Source: Pararhodonellum marinum
GTDB lineage: Bacteria > Bacteroidota > Bacteroidia > Cytophagales > Cyclobacteriaceae
DNA length: 64,000 nucleotides
Direction of reading: 5' to 3'
NCBI RefSeq assembly: GCF_015354735.1
Contig: NZ_JACEFJ010000008.1
Location: 124,001-188,000, forward strand
The position numbers and the translations under genes were made by a program. Below the pieces are notes generated by a model. That model saw only the letters and a program-made list of their open reading frames with translations. It had not been told where the DNA came from and did no database searches. Shown piece after piece: positions 54,174 to 63,944 of the stretch; the first letter of the stretch is position 1; the number at the start of each line of letters is the position of its first letter.

Positions 54174-54968
54174 TCATGTTCTCAATTCGAAACGGTCAGA
54201 GTCCTTCCACGCCGGAAATTTTTCCCTGTAGCGTTTCAGGTCTTTCTTACTTAGGGTTACCGATAAGATTTCTTCTTTTTCATCCGCAAAGGCGAGTGTT
54301 TCTCCTTTAAAATCATAGGCGGCTGAATGGCCAATGTAAGGAACTTCATTGCCGTCAGTTCCTATTCGGTTCACACCAATAGCATAGGCAAGGTTTTCCA
54401 CTGCCCTAGCCTTCAGTAAAATATCCCAAGCAGAAGCCCTAGGTGCGGGCCAAGATGCCACATAATAGACCATGTCATAAGCCATGTTGCCGGATTCATC
54501 CGCATGGTTCCTGGACCAGACCGGAAAACGTAAATCATAACAGACCTGCATCAATATGTTCCATCCTTTCAGTTTGACGATTTGGTTTTTCATTCCCATA
54601 TCGAAGTAGGCATCTTCCTGGGCCATCCGAAACAGGTGCCTCTTATCGTAATGCGAAACAGTACCTTCCGGTGTCACCCATAGCAGGCGGTTATAGTATG
54701 CCCCGTTTTCCTTGATGATTACACTTCCTGTTACCACGGCTTTGAATTGGGAGGCCATTTGTTGCATCCATTTCGTGGTGTTGAAATTCATGGGTTCGCC
54801 CATAGTTTCCACTTCCATAGTAAAACCAGTGGGAAACATTTCAGGCAAAATGATAAGGTCCGCTTTGGTTTGATTTGACCAGAGCTTTTCTTCCAACATG
54901 GCCAGATTAGCCGATTTATCCTGCCAATGCAGGTCAGTTTGCACTAATGCGATCTGAAGATCTTCCAC
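54174..54968 (-). CDS. Carbon-nitrogen hydrolase (omega-amidase/YafV-like)
   Basis: A 264-residue nitrilase-superfamily enzyme. The catalytic triad is visible: Glu in IILPEMFPTGF (near residue 43), Lys in HYDKRHLFRM (near 110) and Cys in MQVCYDLRFPVWSRN (near 142). It resembles the omega-amidases that hydrolyse 2-oxoglutaramate or 2-oxosuccinamate. The length is usual. It is followed by def on the minus strand after a short gap. Confidence 0.9.
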   Translation of the reverse strand: MEDLQIALVQTDLHWQDKSANLAMLEEKLWSNQTKADLIILPEMFPTGFTMEVETMGEPMNFNTTKWMQQMASQFKAVVTGSVIIKENGAYYNRLLWVTPEGTVSHYDKRHLFRMAQEDAYFDMGMKNQIVKLKGWNILMQVCYDLRFPVWSRNHADESGNMAYDMVYYVASWPAPRASAWDILLKARAVENLAYAIGVNRIGTDGNEVPYIGHSAAYDFKGETLAFADEKEEILSVTLSKKDLKRYREKFPAWKDSDRFELRT

Positions 54969-55005
54969 TGTACTGTCGTTCTTGTTTCAAGTCGTAGATA
55001 AAAAG

Positions 55006-55560
55006 TCATTTGACTGGATATATCATCCTGTAATCTGTGGCTATTTTGCCTTTGCTGATATCCAGCAATTTACTTTTGACCATTCTTCTTTTAAGTCCTT
55101 TGAGGTAATCTACAAAAAGTATCCCTTCCAGATGGTCATATTCATGTTGAATTACCCTGGCTGTCAACCCTGTAAATTCCTCCTCTTTCAGATTCCAATT
55201 TTCATCAAAATATTCCAAAGTGAGTTTTTCAGGCCTGATGATTTCAGCCCGCAATTCCGGAATGCTTAGACAACCCTCCTCAAAGCTGTAATCATCGCCA
55301 TATTCATCTAAAATAATAGGATTGATAAAGACTTTTCTCATCCCTTTCTCCTCATCGGATTCATCCACCATCAAGGTGCTGTCAATTACAAAAAGACGAA
55401 TACCTTTATTGATTTGAGGAGCGGCAAGCCCTACACCGCTGGCATTATCCATGGTGCTGAACATGTCCTTAATCAATTCCTTGATGTCTTCCCCTTCATT
55501 GATTTCTTCTGCTTCTCTTTTTAATATGGGATTGCCATAGGCAACAATCGGGTAAATCAT
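55006..55560 (-). CDS. def: Peptide deformylase
   Basis: Removes the formyl group from the N-terminal methionine of nascent proteins. The 184-residue sequence shows all three family motifs: GVGLAAPQI near residue 42, EGCLSIPELR near 94 (with the metal-binding Cys) and QHEYDHLEGILF near 141 with the HExxH-type metal-binding residues. It overlaps the end of ruvX by four bases, so the two are translationally coupled. Confidence 0.96.
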   Translation of the reverse strand: MIYPIVAYGNPILKREAEEINEGEDIKELIKDMFSTMDNASGVGLAAPQINKGIRLFVIDSTLMVDESDEEKGMRKVFINPIILDEYGDDYSFEEGCLSIPELRAEIIRPEKLTLEYFDENWNLKEEEFTGLTARVIQHEYDHLEGILFVDYLKGLKRRMVKSKLLDISKGKIATDYRMIYPVK

Positions 55561-55970
55561 AATTGATCTAAATAGGTTCTTAAAATGATGGCGGCACTTA
55601 CCTTATCCAAATTCCCTGCCTTTTCCATTCTGTCTTTTTTCTTGCTTCCCATGGCTATCATGGACTGCATCGCCATTTTTGAAGTAAAACGTTCATCAAC
55701 AAGGACCACCTTTTTATCCGGATAGGCTTTTGCCAGTTTTTCTTTCAGCCGAATGGTAGGTTGAGTCATTTGCGTGTCTTTTCCATCCAAAGATTTGGGA
55801 TAACCGACTACAATGGTTCCTACCTCTTCTTTTTCAAAATAATTTTTAAGAAAAAGATCCAAGTCCTTGGTCGGAATGGTCTGAAATGGATTGGCCGTAA
55901 TCCGCAATGAATCGCTAACGGCTAATCCGGTTCTTTTGGTTCCCAGATCAATGGCCAAAACCCTACTCAT
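55557..55970 (-). CDS. ruvX: Holliday junction resolvase RuvX (YqgF family)
   Basis: A small RNase H-fold protein, about 137 residues from ATG 55970, where the sequence becomes MSRVLAIDLGTKRTGLAVSD. The conserved Asp in AIDLGTKR, the VGYPKSLDG segment and VDERFTS with its Glu are the family marks. Proposed to act as a resolvase or in 16S rRNA processing. An upstream start at 56057 would overlap the hemerythrin gene and lacks family similarity. It is coupled to def. Confidence 0.93.
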   Translation of the reverse strand: MSRVLAIDLGTKRTGLAVSDSLRITANPFQTIPTKDLDLFLKNYFEKEEVGTIVVGYPKSLDGKDTQMTQPTIRLKEKLAKAYPDKKVVLVDERFTSKMAMQSMIAMGSKKKDRMEKAGNLDKVSAAIILRTYLDQL

Positions 55971-55971
55971 C

Positions 55972-56748
55972 CTAATTCCATTTGATTTTTCGCTGAATTT
56001 TGCGCTTGACCTCCCTTTCGAGTTCCTTGGCCTTGGGAAACAAAAGTTGATTTTCAATATAGGCGTGGGTGATCAACTCTTTTTCAAACTTTTGGAGCTC
56101 ATCATATAACACTCTGATAGATATGGGGGCTTCTCTCTTCAAATAGTAGTTTTTTGTGAGTTTGCGAATGCCTTCCATTTCATCATCATGGTCTTCATGG
56201 GATTGGGACATGGCATCAATAGGAGAATTTCCCAATAACTTAATCGTCTCGGTGGTATGCAGGCGTTCTTTTTCAGCTTCCTGCAACAAATAAATTCGCT
56301 TGAAAAGAGTGTTTTCTTCTTCATGAATGTGATGGATAAAGTCATCCACAAACAAGGGAAACATGATTTTAAGATCATTTAACAATTCACGGTATTCAGA
56401 ACCTAAATCAATCCCGTTGATCATGTTGGATATAAAAGGAAGCTCTTGTCTAACAAAATAAAAATGCTTGTTTTTCAGATATTCCACCAAGATTTCGATG
56501 GGATGAAGGTAGAGGTCTTCGGAAGTGGGTTCCTCTTTTCTAGCCCAAGAATCCAGTTCCTGTATGAGTTGTATGGGATTTACCTTATGCTTGGCACAAA
56601 CTTCATTGAGGGAATTCTGTTCGTATTGATAAAAGGAAATACCAAAATAATGTAGTACAGCGGCGAATACATAGTTCTCCTCTACTAAAGCGCCTATGGT
56701 GGTTTTGCCTCTGTTTCCTACCTTTTCCATGAATACAAAATTACCCAT
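55972..56748 (-). CDS. Hemerythrin HHE domain protein (RIC/ScdA-like)
   Basis: A 258-residue protein. The N-terminal ALVEENYVFAAVLHYFGISF resembles the DUF542 region of iron-sulphur repair proteins (ScdA/YtfE), followed by a hemerythrin-like four-helix domain with spaced His and Glu residues (HIHEEENTLFKRIY and ITHAYIENQLLFPKAKE). The Cys usual in the N-terminal part of ScdA is absent or replaced, so repair activity is uncertain. It ends directly before ruvX and is likely co-transcribed with it. Confidence 0.85.
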   Translation of the reverse strand: MGNFVFMEKVGNRGKTTIGALVEENYVFAAVLHYFGISFYQYEQNSLNEVCAKHKVNPIQLIQELDSWARKEEPTSEDLYLHPIEILVEYLKNKHFYFVRQELPFISNMINGIDLGSEYRELLNDLKIMFPLFVDDFIHHIHEEENTLFKRIYLLQEAEKERLHTTETIKLLGNSPIDAMSQSHEDHDDEMEGIRKLTKNYYLKREAPISIRVLYDELQKFEKELITHAYIENQLLFPKAKELEREVKRKIQRKIKWN

Positions 56749-56894
56749 TTTAAGATAAAAAAGGGCGGATTAATTCATCATATTTTAATTTATTACGTTA
56801 ATGAAAACGAAATAGCTTAAAACAATGTTAAATTGTATATTTGGATAATTTCCCAAGACCAAATGAATGTCTTTTAATAAAAACCAAGATAATT

Positions 56895-58523
56895 GTGAGC
56901 GAAGAAAGAAATACAAAAGCACAAATTAGGTTACCTATCTTTTTGGCCTTAGCCATTTCTGCGGGAATCTTGATAGGAGCTAATTTTGCCGAGCCTAAAT
57001 CAGATAGGAACGACCTTAAAGCAGCCATCTATAAATTACAGGAAATCATCACCTATATCAATAGAGACTATGTAGACAGTGTCAACACCAATGAATTGGT
57101 GGAACATGGCATAGAAAGCATGTTGGAAAGGTTGGATCCCCATTCCAGTTACATACCTGCTAAAGATGCGGAGCTGGCTCAGTCCCAGTTGGAAGGAGAG
57201 TTTGATGGCATTGGTGTGGAGTTCGGCATTCTGAGAGACACCATTTACGTAGTCGCACCCCTTACCGGTGGGCCGTCAGAAAAGCTTGGCATTCAGTCTG
57301 GGGATCAGATCATCAGTGTAGACGGAAAAAATGTAGCTGGCACTGGCGTGACCAACAGAGATGTTTTCGGTTTGTTGAGAGGTCCAAAAGGTTCTGTGGT
57401 CAATGTGGCCATCAAAAGAAAAAACCAAGGCGATTTGATGGACTTTGCCATCACAAGAGATAAAATTCCACAATATAGCATCAATGCTTCTTACATGATT
57501 TCGGACGAAATTGGCTATGTCAAAATCACCCGTTTTGCAGCCACCACCCATGAGGAATTCAAGAAATCTCTTACCGAATTAAAAGAGCAAGGAATGACCA
57601 AGCTGATCATTGACTTGCAGGGCAATCCGGGAGGTTATATGGGCGCGGCCATCAATATCGCTGATGAAATTCTTTCAGATAATGCAGTAATCGTATCCCA
57701 AGAAGGAAAAGTCAAAAGATACAATCAAAAAGCCCTTGCCATGCGGCCTGGCCAATTTGAGGAAGGCAGTGTAATCGTCTTGATCAACGAAGGCAGTGCT
57801 TCTGCCTCAGAAATAGTAGCAGGTGCCATTCAGGACAATGACCGAGGGCTTATCGTGGGCCGAAGGTCGTTTGGAAAAGGATTGGTACAAATGCCTATTG
57901 ATCTATCAGATGGTGCTGAACTGAGATTGACGATAGCCCGTTATTTCACCCCTTCCGGCCGTTCCATTCAGAAGCCCTATGGTGGTGCAGAAACCAATTA
58001 TAACATGGATTGGATGGACCGGTATGAGCACGGAGAATTCTTCAGTGCCGATAGTGTCAAATTCAATGACAGCTTAAAATATGAAACCGTAAAAGGTAGA
58101 ACCGTTTACGGTGGCGGAGGCATTATGCCGGATTACTTTGTCCCTATGGACACTTCTATGACAAGTGGATATGTCAACAGGCTTTTCGGTACAGATTCGT
58201 CACGGGAGTTTATTCTCGACTATCTTGACAACAACAAAAGCAAGTTCAAAGACATGAGCTTTGAAGATTATTATAGCAACTATCAGGTTTCTGATAAAAT
58301 GCTGCAAGAACTCATCAAGATAGGAGAAAAAAATAAAGTAAATTTCAGTGATTCGGATTATAAAAAATCTAAGGAGTACTTAAAGATTCTGATCAAAGCC
58401 CACATGGCTAGAAATCTCTATGATGATAATGGTTTTTATAAAGTCATCAATGACATCAATGAGGTTTATCAACAAGCACTGTTCTTATTTGATGAAGCTG
58501 AAAAATTGGCCTTCTCCAATTAA
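56895..58523 (+). CDS. C-terminal processing peptidase (S41 family)
   Basis: A periplasmic serine protease of about 542 residues. I prefer the GTG start at 56895 (before SEERNTKAQIRLPI), because the upstream frame to 56841 begins at TTG with non-family residues. A hydrophobic anchor (about residues 15-31) is followed by a PDZ domain (GGPSEKLGIQSGDQIISVDG) and the S41 catalytic domain with NEGSASASEIVAGAIQDNDRG (catalytic Ser), and GRRSFGKGLVQ (catalytic Lys). Such CtpA/Tsp enzymes trim or degrade periplasmic proteins. Confidence 0.93.
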   Translation: MSEERNTKAQIRLPIFLALAISAGILIGANFAEPKSDRNDLKAAIYKLQEIITYINRDYVDSVNTNELVEHGIESMLERLDPHSSYIPAKDAELAQSQLEGEFDGIGVEFGILRDTIYVVAPLTGGPSEKLGIQSGDQIISVDGKNVAGTGVTNRDVFGLLRGPKGSVVNVAIKRKNQGDLMDFAITRDKIPQYSINASYMISDEIGYVKITRFAATTHEEFKKSLTELKEQGMTKLIIDLQGNPGGYMGAAINIADEILSDNAVIVSQEGKVKRYNQKALAMRPGQFEEGSVIVLINEGSASASEIVAGAIQDNDRGLIVGRRSFGKGLVQMPIDLSDGAELRLTIARYFTPSGRSIQKPYGGAETNYNMDWMDRYEHGEFFSADSVKFNDSLKYETVKGRTVYGGGGIMPDYFVPMDTSMTSGYVNRLFGTDSSREFILDYLDNNKSKFKDMSFEDYYSNYQVSDKMLQELIKIGEKNKVNFSDSDYKKSKEYLKILIKAHMARNLYDDNGFYKVINDINEVYQQALFLFDEAEKLAFSN

Positions 58524-58667
58524 TCGATTATCCTCTTCATCCCTTACACCATGGTCTTTTGAAAGAAATTCCATGGTGTTTTTTTTATATAAACCCGGTT
58601 GGAATACATGAACTTGTTTAGGATTTGTATTTATGGTAAGTTTATGTGGTTCACAAACCCAAAACCC

Positions 58668-59114
58668 ATGAAAACTCCCTTACTGCTTATCTTAATCCTT
58701 CTATTCAGCATGAATGCCTACAGCCAAACCCAAATCAACCACATCGCAGTCTATGTAGAGGACCTGAAAAAAAGTGCGGACTTCTACCGTTCTGTCCTAG
58801 GTTTGGAAGAAATAGAAGAGCCATTCAAAGACAACCTGCATGCCTGGTTCAGTATAGGTACAGGTGCTTCGCTTCACTTGATTGAAGACGACAAAAATCC
58901 CTGGGTTCAACCTACCATCAACAAGATCAACCACCTTTGTTTTAGCATGAAGGACTTGGATGGTTTCATTGAAAAACTGGGAAAAGCTAATATTCCTTTT
59001 GAGGATTGGCCAGGCGAAGTAGGGTCCATCAATGTTAGACCAGATGGAATCCGTCAGATTTATGTGAGGGATCCGGATGGTTATTGGCTTGAGATCAATG
59101 ATGACTTTCATTAA
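58668..59114 (+). CDS. Exported VOC (glyoxalase/bleomycin resistance) domain protein
   Basis: About 148 residues from ATG 58668, where a signal peptide begins (MKTPLLLILILLFSMNA, cleaved after YSQ). The longer in-frame start upstream would break the signal. The VOC fold shows INHIAVYVEDLKKSADFYRS and later IRQIYVRDPDGYWLEI, with the metal-binding His and Glu residues in place. The exported location is unusual for this family. Substrate unknown. Confidence 0.85.
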   Translation: MKTPLLLILILLFSMNAYSQTQINHIAVYVEDLKKSADFYRSVLGLEEIEEPFKDNLHAWFSIGTGASLHLIEDDKNPWVQPTINKINHLCFSMKDLDGFIEKLGKANIPFEDWPGEVGSINVRPDGIRQIYVRDPDGYWLEINDDFH

Positions 59115-59142
59115 AAAAGCCCCCTGATTGAATTCAGGAGGC
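59115..59142. terminator. Terminator between the VOC gene and M1 peptidase
   Basis: The hairpin GCCCCCTGA / TCAGGAGGC (one mismatch) with a six-base loop has an A-run on its left. For the minus-strand peptidase gene that run reads as a U-run, so it is chiefly its terminator; it may also serve the convergent VOC gene. Confidence 0.7.
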
Positions 59143-59156
59143 TTACTTATTAAGGT

Positions 59157-61115
59157 TTATTCTTCGCTTTTATATACCTCAGAAGGCCATTTGTCATTGG
59201 CAATGTTGACATCAGCGATTACTTTATCAGGATCTATTTCCACTTTAGTGACTTTTTTATCCACTTTTAGGAGGTGATTCCATTGGTTGCCTCTTTGCCA
59301 GATTTCGACTGGTATGCTTCTTCTTTCAGTACTGCCATCTTCATAAGTCACTTCCAACAATACCGGCATCGGTATGTCTCCCCTATTCGATAACACCACA
59401 ATGTAGTTGGCCCCATAAGGGTACACCGCATCAATGGCTAAATCAATGTTTCCCGTGCCATAAAACCAGCTTTTCCAAAACCAGGATAAATTTTCCCCAG
59501 CCACATTTTCGATATGATTGAAAAAATCATTGGGTTGAGGGTGTTTAAATGCCCATGTTTTGATGTAGGAGCGAAAAGCATTATCAAATCGCTCTTCACC
59601 CAAAATATATTCCCTCAGCATGATTAGGCCCATGGCCGGCTTCATATAAGCGATCATGCCCAAATTCCTCGAAGAAGCCACATCAGGATAAGTATCGATG
59701 CCTTCCCTGTTTTTATCAGTCAGCCAACCTACAAACCTCCTGGTCTGATTTAAAGTGGAACTGTATTCCCTCTCATTGAATTCCAGCGTGCTGTAATGGT
59801 TGATAAAAGTGTTGAACCCTTCATCCATCCAGGCATAGCGTCGCTCGTTGGTGCCTACAATCATGGGGAACCAATTGTGTCCAAACTCATGGTCGGTGAC
59901 ATTCCACAATCCTGCTCCTTTACTGTTGTAACTGCAAAAATTGAGCCCTGGGTACTCCATTCCGCCAATGTCAGCCGCTACATTGACCGCTACAGGATAG
60001 GGGTATTCATACCACTTGGCGGAATAATGTTCTATGGAAGCTTTGCTGTATTCGGTGGATCTTCCCCATGCTTCCTGACCATCACTTTCTTTGGGGTAAA
60101 CAGATTGCGCCATGGCCTTTTTCCCACTGGGCAAATTGATATTTGCTGCATCCCAAATAAAGGCCTTGGAAGAAGCAAATGCCATGTCCCGTGCATTTTG
60201 TATTTTAAAATGCCAGGTAAGTGTTCCCTCTTGCTTTGGTCTGGTCACAGCTGGATCGTTAACTTCTTCAGGACTGATCAGATAGACCCTTTCCTCACTC
60301 TCCTGAGCTTTTTTCATTCTGTTCTGCTGTTCTCTGGTTAGAACCTGTCCCGGATTCATCAATTCTCCGGACCCTACTACGATGTGGTCGTAGGGAACCG
60401 TCACTTTGTATTCAAAATCTCCGTATCCAAGGTAAAATTCTCCTGCACCAAGATAAGGTTCAATATTCCACCCAGTCACGTCATCAAAAACAGCCGCCTT
60501 GGGATACCACTGTGCCAAAGCATAAATGGTTCCATCAGCCACTTCAAGTCTTCCCATGCGATCCATACCTTTTTCGGGAATCTTGAAAGAGAAATCCATT
60601 GAAATGGTAACTTGTCCACCATTTGGAGGTAAAGGCTCATCTAAGAAAACCTGCATGCGGGTATCAGAAATAAGGTATTTGTTGGACACATTGCCTCTAC
60701 GGCCTACTTTAGCCTGCACATTGGAGATCTCATATCCACCATCTTGGTCTCCGCTGTACCTATTGCCCTGAATGGGCGTTGTCAAAGTGCCTCTTGAATC
60801 ATCTGTAAATCGGTTTTGCTCCAGGTACATCCAAACAAAATCCAAAGCTTCGGGACTATTGTTAATGTAGGTCATGGTGACTTTACCGGAAAGTGTATGG
60901 GCCTCATCGTCCAAACTGACTTCTACGACATAATTGGCTCCATTTTGCCAATAGCTGGGTCCCGGTTTTCCACTTGCTGACCTAAAGGCTGATCCTTGGC
61001 GATAAGTAAATTCATCAAACTGGCTTTGATTGTTTCCAATGGCTTCCTGACCATGTGAGTGGAAAGAGGCAATTAGAAAAACCAATGAAAAAAGAATTTT
61101 AATTGTATTATTCAT
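59157..61115 (-). CDS. M1 family metallopeptidase
   Basis: A 652-residue exported aminopeptidase-like enzyme with a signal peptide (about residues 6-22, ending SHGQ). The substrate-binding motif is GGMEYPGLNF (in place of GAMEN), followed by the zinc site HEFGHNWFPMIVG and the second Glu in WMDEGFNTFI (about residues 410-442). It is complete and probably acts on peptides in the periplasm or at the cell surface. It stands alone. Confidence 0.93.
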   Translation of the reverse strand: MNNTIKILFSLVFLIASFHSHGQEAIGNNQSQFDEFTYRQGSAFRSASGKPGPSYWQNGANYVVEVSLDDEAHTLSGKVTMTYINNSPEALDFVWMYLEQNRFTDDSRGTLTTPIQGNRYSGDQDGGYEISNVQAKVGRRGNVSNKYLISDTRMQVFLDEPLPPNGGQVTISMDFSFKIPEKGMDRMGRLEVADGTIYALAQWYPKAAVFDDVTGWNIEPYLGAGEFYLGYGDFEYKVTVPYDHIVVGSGELMNPGQVLTREQQNRMKKAQESEERVYLISPEEVNDPAVTRPKQEGTLTWHFKIQNARDMAFASSKAFIWDAANINLPSGKKAMAQSVYPKESDGQEAWGRSTEYSKASIEHYSAKWYEYPYPVAVNVAADIGGMEYPGLNFCSYNSKGAGLWNVTDHEFGHNWFPMIVGTNERRYAWMDEGFNTFINHYSTLEFNEREYSSTLNQTRRFVGWLTDKNREGIDTYPDVASSRNLGMIAYMKPAMGLIMLREYILGEERFDNAFRSYIKTWAFKHPQPNDFFNHIENVAGENLSWFWKSWFYGTGNIDLAIDAVYPYGANYIVVLSNRGDIPMPVLLEVTYEDGSTERRSIPVEIWQRGNQWNHLLKVDKKVTKVEIDPDKVIADVNIANDKWPSEVYKSEE

Positions 61116-61399
61116 AGTTGTGTTTAAATATGGAAATAGAACGCTAAAATAAGGAACCTAGTTATAGAATCGGTTTTTACGGCATAAATTTATGACCGCT
61201 TGCCAAATAATTAGGGAATACCATGCATTTCATTTGATTGGGAAAAACTCCCTTAATGTGGAAAACTTCATTAAATGGAAATAAATTGGCTTTTTAAACA
61301 GCCGGCATAAAATGCAACAATTTGAAATTATTGTCCAGGTATGTACGCAATGATGCCTGTAAAATGGTTATTCAATATAATTCTCGCCTGCTATCTGAA

Positions 61400-61531
61400 T
61401 TTCCGGTACCTCCCTGCCTGACCGGGCAAGGGACCTCCGACTTCGGACTTACAACCCATATGAAGAAGAATATTGGGTTACTGGCAAAGAAGCGGATAAC
61501 CAATTAATTGTCAATAAAATTTATGGTGTCT
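61400..61531 (+). other. Open protein-like stretch in the 61.1-61.6 kb gap
   Basis: The 500-base gap between the M1 peptidase and the TonB-dependent receptor holds no convincing gene. A short open stretch (ISGTSLPDRARDL and RTYNPYEEEYWVTGKEADN) on the plus strand, ending at TGA 61531, has no start codon; it may be a gene remnant or chance. The DNA around 61410-61450 is GC-rich with CTCCGACTTCGGAC-type repeats. Confidence 0.3.
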
Positions 61532-61618
61532 GAAATCAGACCATCTGAAAATATCAAATGAAAAGAGGCTAAATCCAAAAATCCCTCTTTATTTTGTACA
61601 GCAGAACAGGAATAATTT

Positions 61619-63445
61619 ATGAAGATAACATTACTTGCTTTTTCTCAGATCCTTCTTTTTCACATCGCTGTTGCCCATCAGGACAGTACCCTCGTACAGC
61701 TGGATGAGGTGATCATTCAGGAAAACAGAATGGCCATTCCCTTCAATAAGGTTTCAAGAAATATCAGTGTCATCAATAGGAAGGAGATAGAAACAACTCC
61801 TGCCAGAAGTCTTCAGGAGATTTTGGCATTTACTCCCGGTTTAGATGTCAGGCAAAGGGGAATTGCTGGTGTGCAGGCGGATATAGGCATAAGGGGTGGT
61901 TCATTTGAACAGACCTTGATGTTGGTCAATGGCATAAAACTGTCTGATCCCCAAACAGGGCACCATATGATGAACATTCCGGTACCCTTAGCCAGTATAC
62001 AGCAAGTGGAGGTCTTGAAAGGTCCTGGATCCAGAATTTTTGGTCAAAATGCCTATACTGGCGCCATTAATGTCATCACCTCCCTACCGGAAGAAAAAGC
62101 GCTGCAAATCCAAGCCTATGGGGGAGATTTTGGCATGCGGGGTTATGGATTTATGGGAGCCTTGCCAGTCGGTAAATTTAAGCAAACCCTGTCCCTTTCT
62201 CACGATGCTTCCAATGGCCACTGGTACAACTCGGATTTCAAAGTTACCAATGTATTTTATGAGGCAGGGATGGATTTGAATGAAACCCAGGAAATTAAAG
62301 TCATGGCTGCCTATGCTGACCGCACTTTTGGGGCGAACGGATTCTATACCAGTGCTTTTCCTGACCAATGGGAAAGCATTCAGACCTATCTTGGCGCCTT
62401 GAGCCATACCTACGAAACCCAAACCTTTTTTCTCAATTCAAGGGCCTATTGGCGAAGGAATGAAGATGAGTTCAGATTGAGGAGAAATGAACCAGCATTT
62501 TTCCAGAATATACATACCACTGATGTATTGGCATTGGAATTCAACAGCCGGATAGAATCAAAATTCGGTACCTCAGGATTGGGTTTGGAGGGACGAAAAG
62601 AAATGATTGACAGCAATAATTTAGGAGAAAGAGATAGGACTTTGCTGGGAGCTTTCGCCGAACACAGGGTAGAATTTTTGGACAAAGCCGATTTTAGAGC
62701 GGGGGTATATTCAAACTACTATTCTGAATACGGATGGAAACATTTTCCGGGTGCGGAACTAGGCTATCAGTTGAGTAAGGTCACGAGATTGTATGCGAAT
62801 TATGGCATCAGCTTTAGAATTCCCACCTACACCGATCTATATTACAATGGGCCTACCAACATTGGAAACGATGAATTGGTACCGGAACAGGCCAGAAATT
62901 ATGAGGCTGGCGTCAAAATCAACCATCAGCAATTTAGAATTGAGCTGGTTTATTTCAATCGCTATACTCAGAATCTAATAGAATGGACCCGACCCAATGA
63001 AGAAACTCCTTGGCAACCCCAGAATTTCAACGAGGTTTTGTTTCAAGGGCTTGAATTTGCCATCAATTATAGATTACCCACTACCAATCAAAAAATCCAG
63101 TTCAGCGAACTCAACTTTTCATACAACTACATCGATACCAATCTGATAGAGCAGGAAGGTCTGCAAACGAATTATGCATTGAATGCCCTTAGACACCAAC
63201 TGATCGGCGGAATTCAAATGGCTGTTGCCAAGAAATTAGAATGGAACACCAAGTTGCGTTATGTGGAAAGAGAGACCTTGGACCCCTACTTTTTACTGGA
63301 TATGCGGGTAGATTATAACCGATTGGCCAAGCTTGGTTTCTTTGCTGAGGCCAGTAACATCACCAATACGGATTACATTGAAGCCGGCTATGTGCAAATG
63401 CCTGGGAGGTGGTTCAGGGCAGGGATTAACTTTAAAGTATTTTAA
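61619..63445 (+). CDS. TonB-dependent outer membrane receptor
   Basis: A 608-residue BtuB-like receptor that imports a substrate across the outer membrane using TonB energy. A signal peptide (about residues 1-19, ending AVAHQ) leads into the plug domain with RSLQEILAFTPGLDVRQRG, GIRGGSFEQTLMLVNGI and VEVLKGPGSRIFGQ (about residues 60-145). A beta-barrel with the terminal aromatic RWFRAGINFKVF follows. The ligand is unknown. It has no carboxypeptidase-like N-terminal extension, so it differs from the SusC type. Confidence 0.93.
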   Translation: MKITLLAFSQILLFHIAVAHQDSTLVQLDEVIIQENRMAIPFNKVSRNISVINRKEIETTPARSLQEILAFTPGLDVRQRGIAGVQADIGIRGGSFEQTLMLVNGIKLSDPQTGHHMMNIPVPLASIQQVEVLKGPGSRIFGQNAYTGAINVITSLPEEKALQIQAYGGDFGMRGYGFMGALPVGKFKQTLSLSHDASNGHWYNSDFKVTNVFYEAGMDLNETQEIKVMAAYADRTFGANGFYTSAFPDQWESIQTYLGALSHTYETQTFFLNSRAYWRRNEDEFRLRRNEPAFFQNIHTTDVLALEFNSRIESKFGTSGLGLEGRKEMIDSNNLGERDRTLLGAFAEHRVEFLDKADFRAGVYSNYYSEYGWKHFPGAELGYQLSKVTRLYANYGISFRIPTYTDLYYNGPTNIGNDELVPEQARNYEAGVKINHQQFRIELVYFNRYTQNLIEWTRPNEETPWQPQNFNEVLFQGLEFAINYRLPTTNQKIQFSELNFSYNYIDTNLIEQEGLQTNYALNALRHQLIGGIQMAVAKKLEWNTKLRYVERETLDPYFLLDMRVDYNRLAKLGFFAEASNITNTDYIEAGYVQMPGRWFRAGINFKVF

Positions 63446-63673
63446 ACATAAGCTTTCCTTCCATCCTCCAGTGTTATTTTATATTGATTTCAAAAGGATT
63501 AGGTTTCTGAAGGAAACTTCCCTGATGCAAGCGGGTATGGGATTATCTAGTTGTTAAATCAAATCTGTACCTTCAGTTTGCATTCGAGATAACAATTAGA
63601 ATGGTATGGATGCGATTTTCAAATTCATAATCAATAGGTTATCTGCATTCATATTATTTTTTGATACTTAAAA

Positions 63674-63704
63674 TTTGCAGCGAATAAAATAAAATCTATC
63701 TTTG
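63674..63704 (+). promoter_or_regulatory. Bacteroidota promoter of tRNA-Val
   Basis: TTTG at 63674-63677 and TATCTTTG at 63697-63704 are separated by 19 bases, matching the -33/-7 consensus of the Bacteroidota primary sigma factor almost exactly. The predicted start of transcription is about 30 bases before the tRNA-Val gene. Confidence 0.75.
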
Positions 63705-63741
63705 CATTCCCATTCAGCCATAGAAGATTGGGAATATATTT

Positions 63742-63819
63742 GGGAGTTTAGCTCAGCTGGTTCAGAGCATCTGCCTTACAAGCAGAGGGTCGGGGGTTCG
63801 AATCCCTCAACTCCCACCA
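63742..63819 (+). tRNA. tRNA-Val (anticodon TAC)
   Basis: Acceptor stem GGGAGTT / AACTCCC, D-arm GCTCAGCTGGTTCAGAGC, anticodon stem-loop TCTGC-CTTACAA-GCAGA (anticodon TAC, Val), and T-arm around GGGGGTTCGAATCCC. The CCA end is encoded at 63817-63819. It stands alone with its own promoter and terminator. Confidence 0.97.
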
Positions 63820-63848
63820 AAAAAGGGCCTTTTTAAGGCCCTTTTTTC
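63819..63848 (+). terminator. Terminator of tRNA-Val
   Basis: The stem AAAAAGGGCC / GGCCCTTTTT with a six-base loop is followed by more T; it starts at the end of the tRNA. Confidence 0.85.
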
Positions 63849-63936
63849 ATTTTTTGATTCAAAACTTTATGATACTAAATCACCTTACTGGAGTTTCTTT
63901 TAACTTTTCTTTAAAGATAAACTTCATAAGTCTTCT

Positions 63937-63944
63937 TAACTTTG
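63937..63944 (+). promoter_or_regulatory. Bacteroidota -7 box (TAACTTTG) near the right edge
   Basis: TAACTTTG matches TAnnTTTG and may drive a gene that begins beyond the window. The last 150 bases hold no complete gene. Confidence 0.35.

Noticed and set aside
61322-61507. 61-residue frame in the gap before the TonB-dependent receptor
   Set aside because: It overlaps a GC-rich repeat-like stretch and shows no domain; more likely chance.
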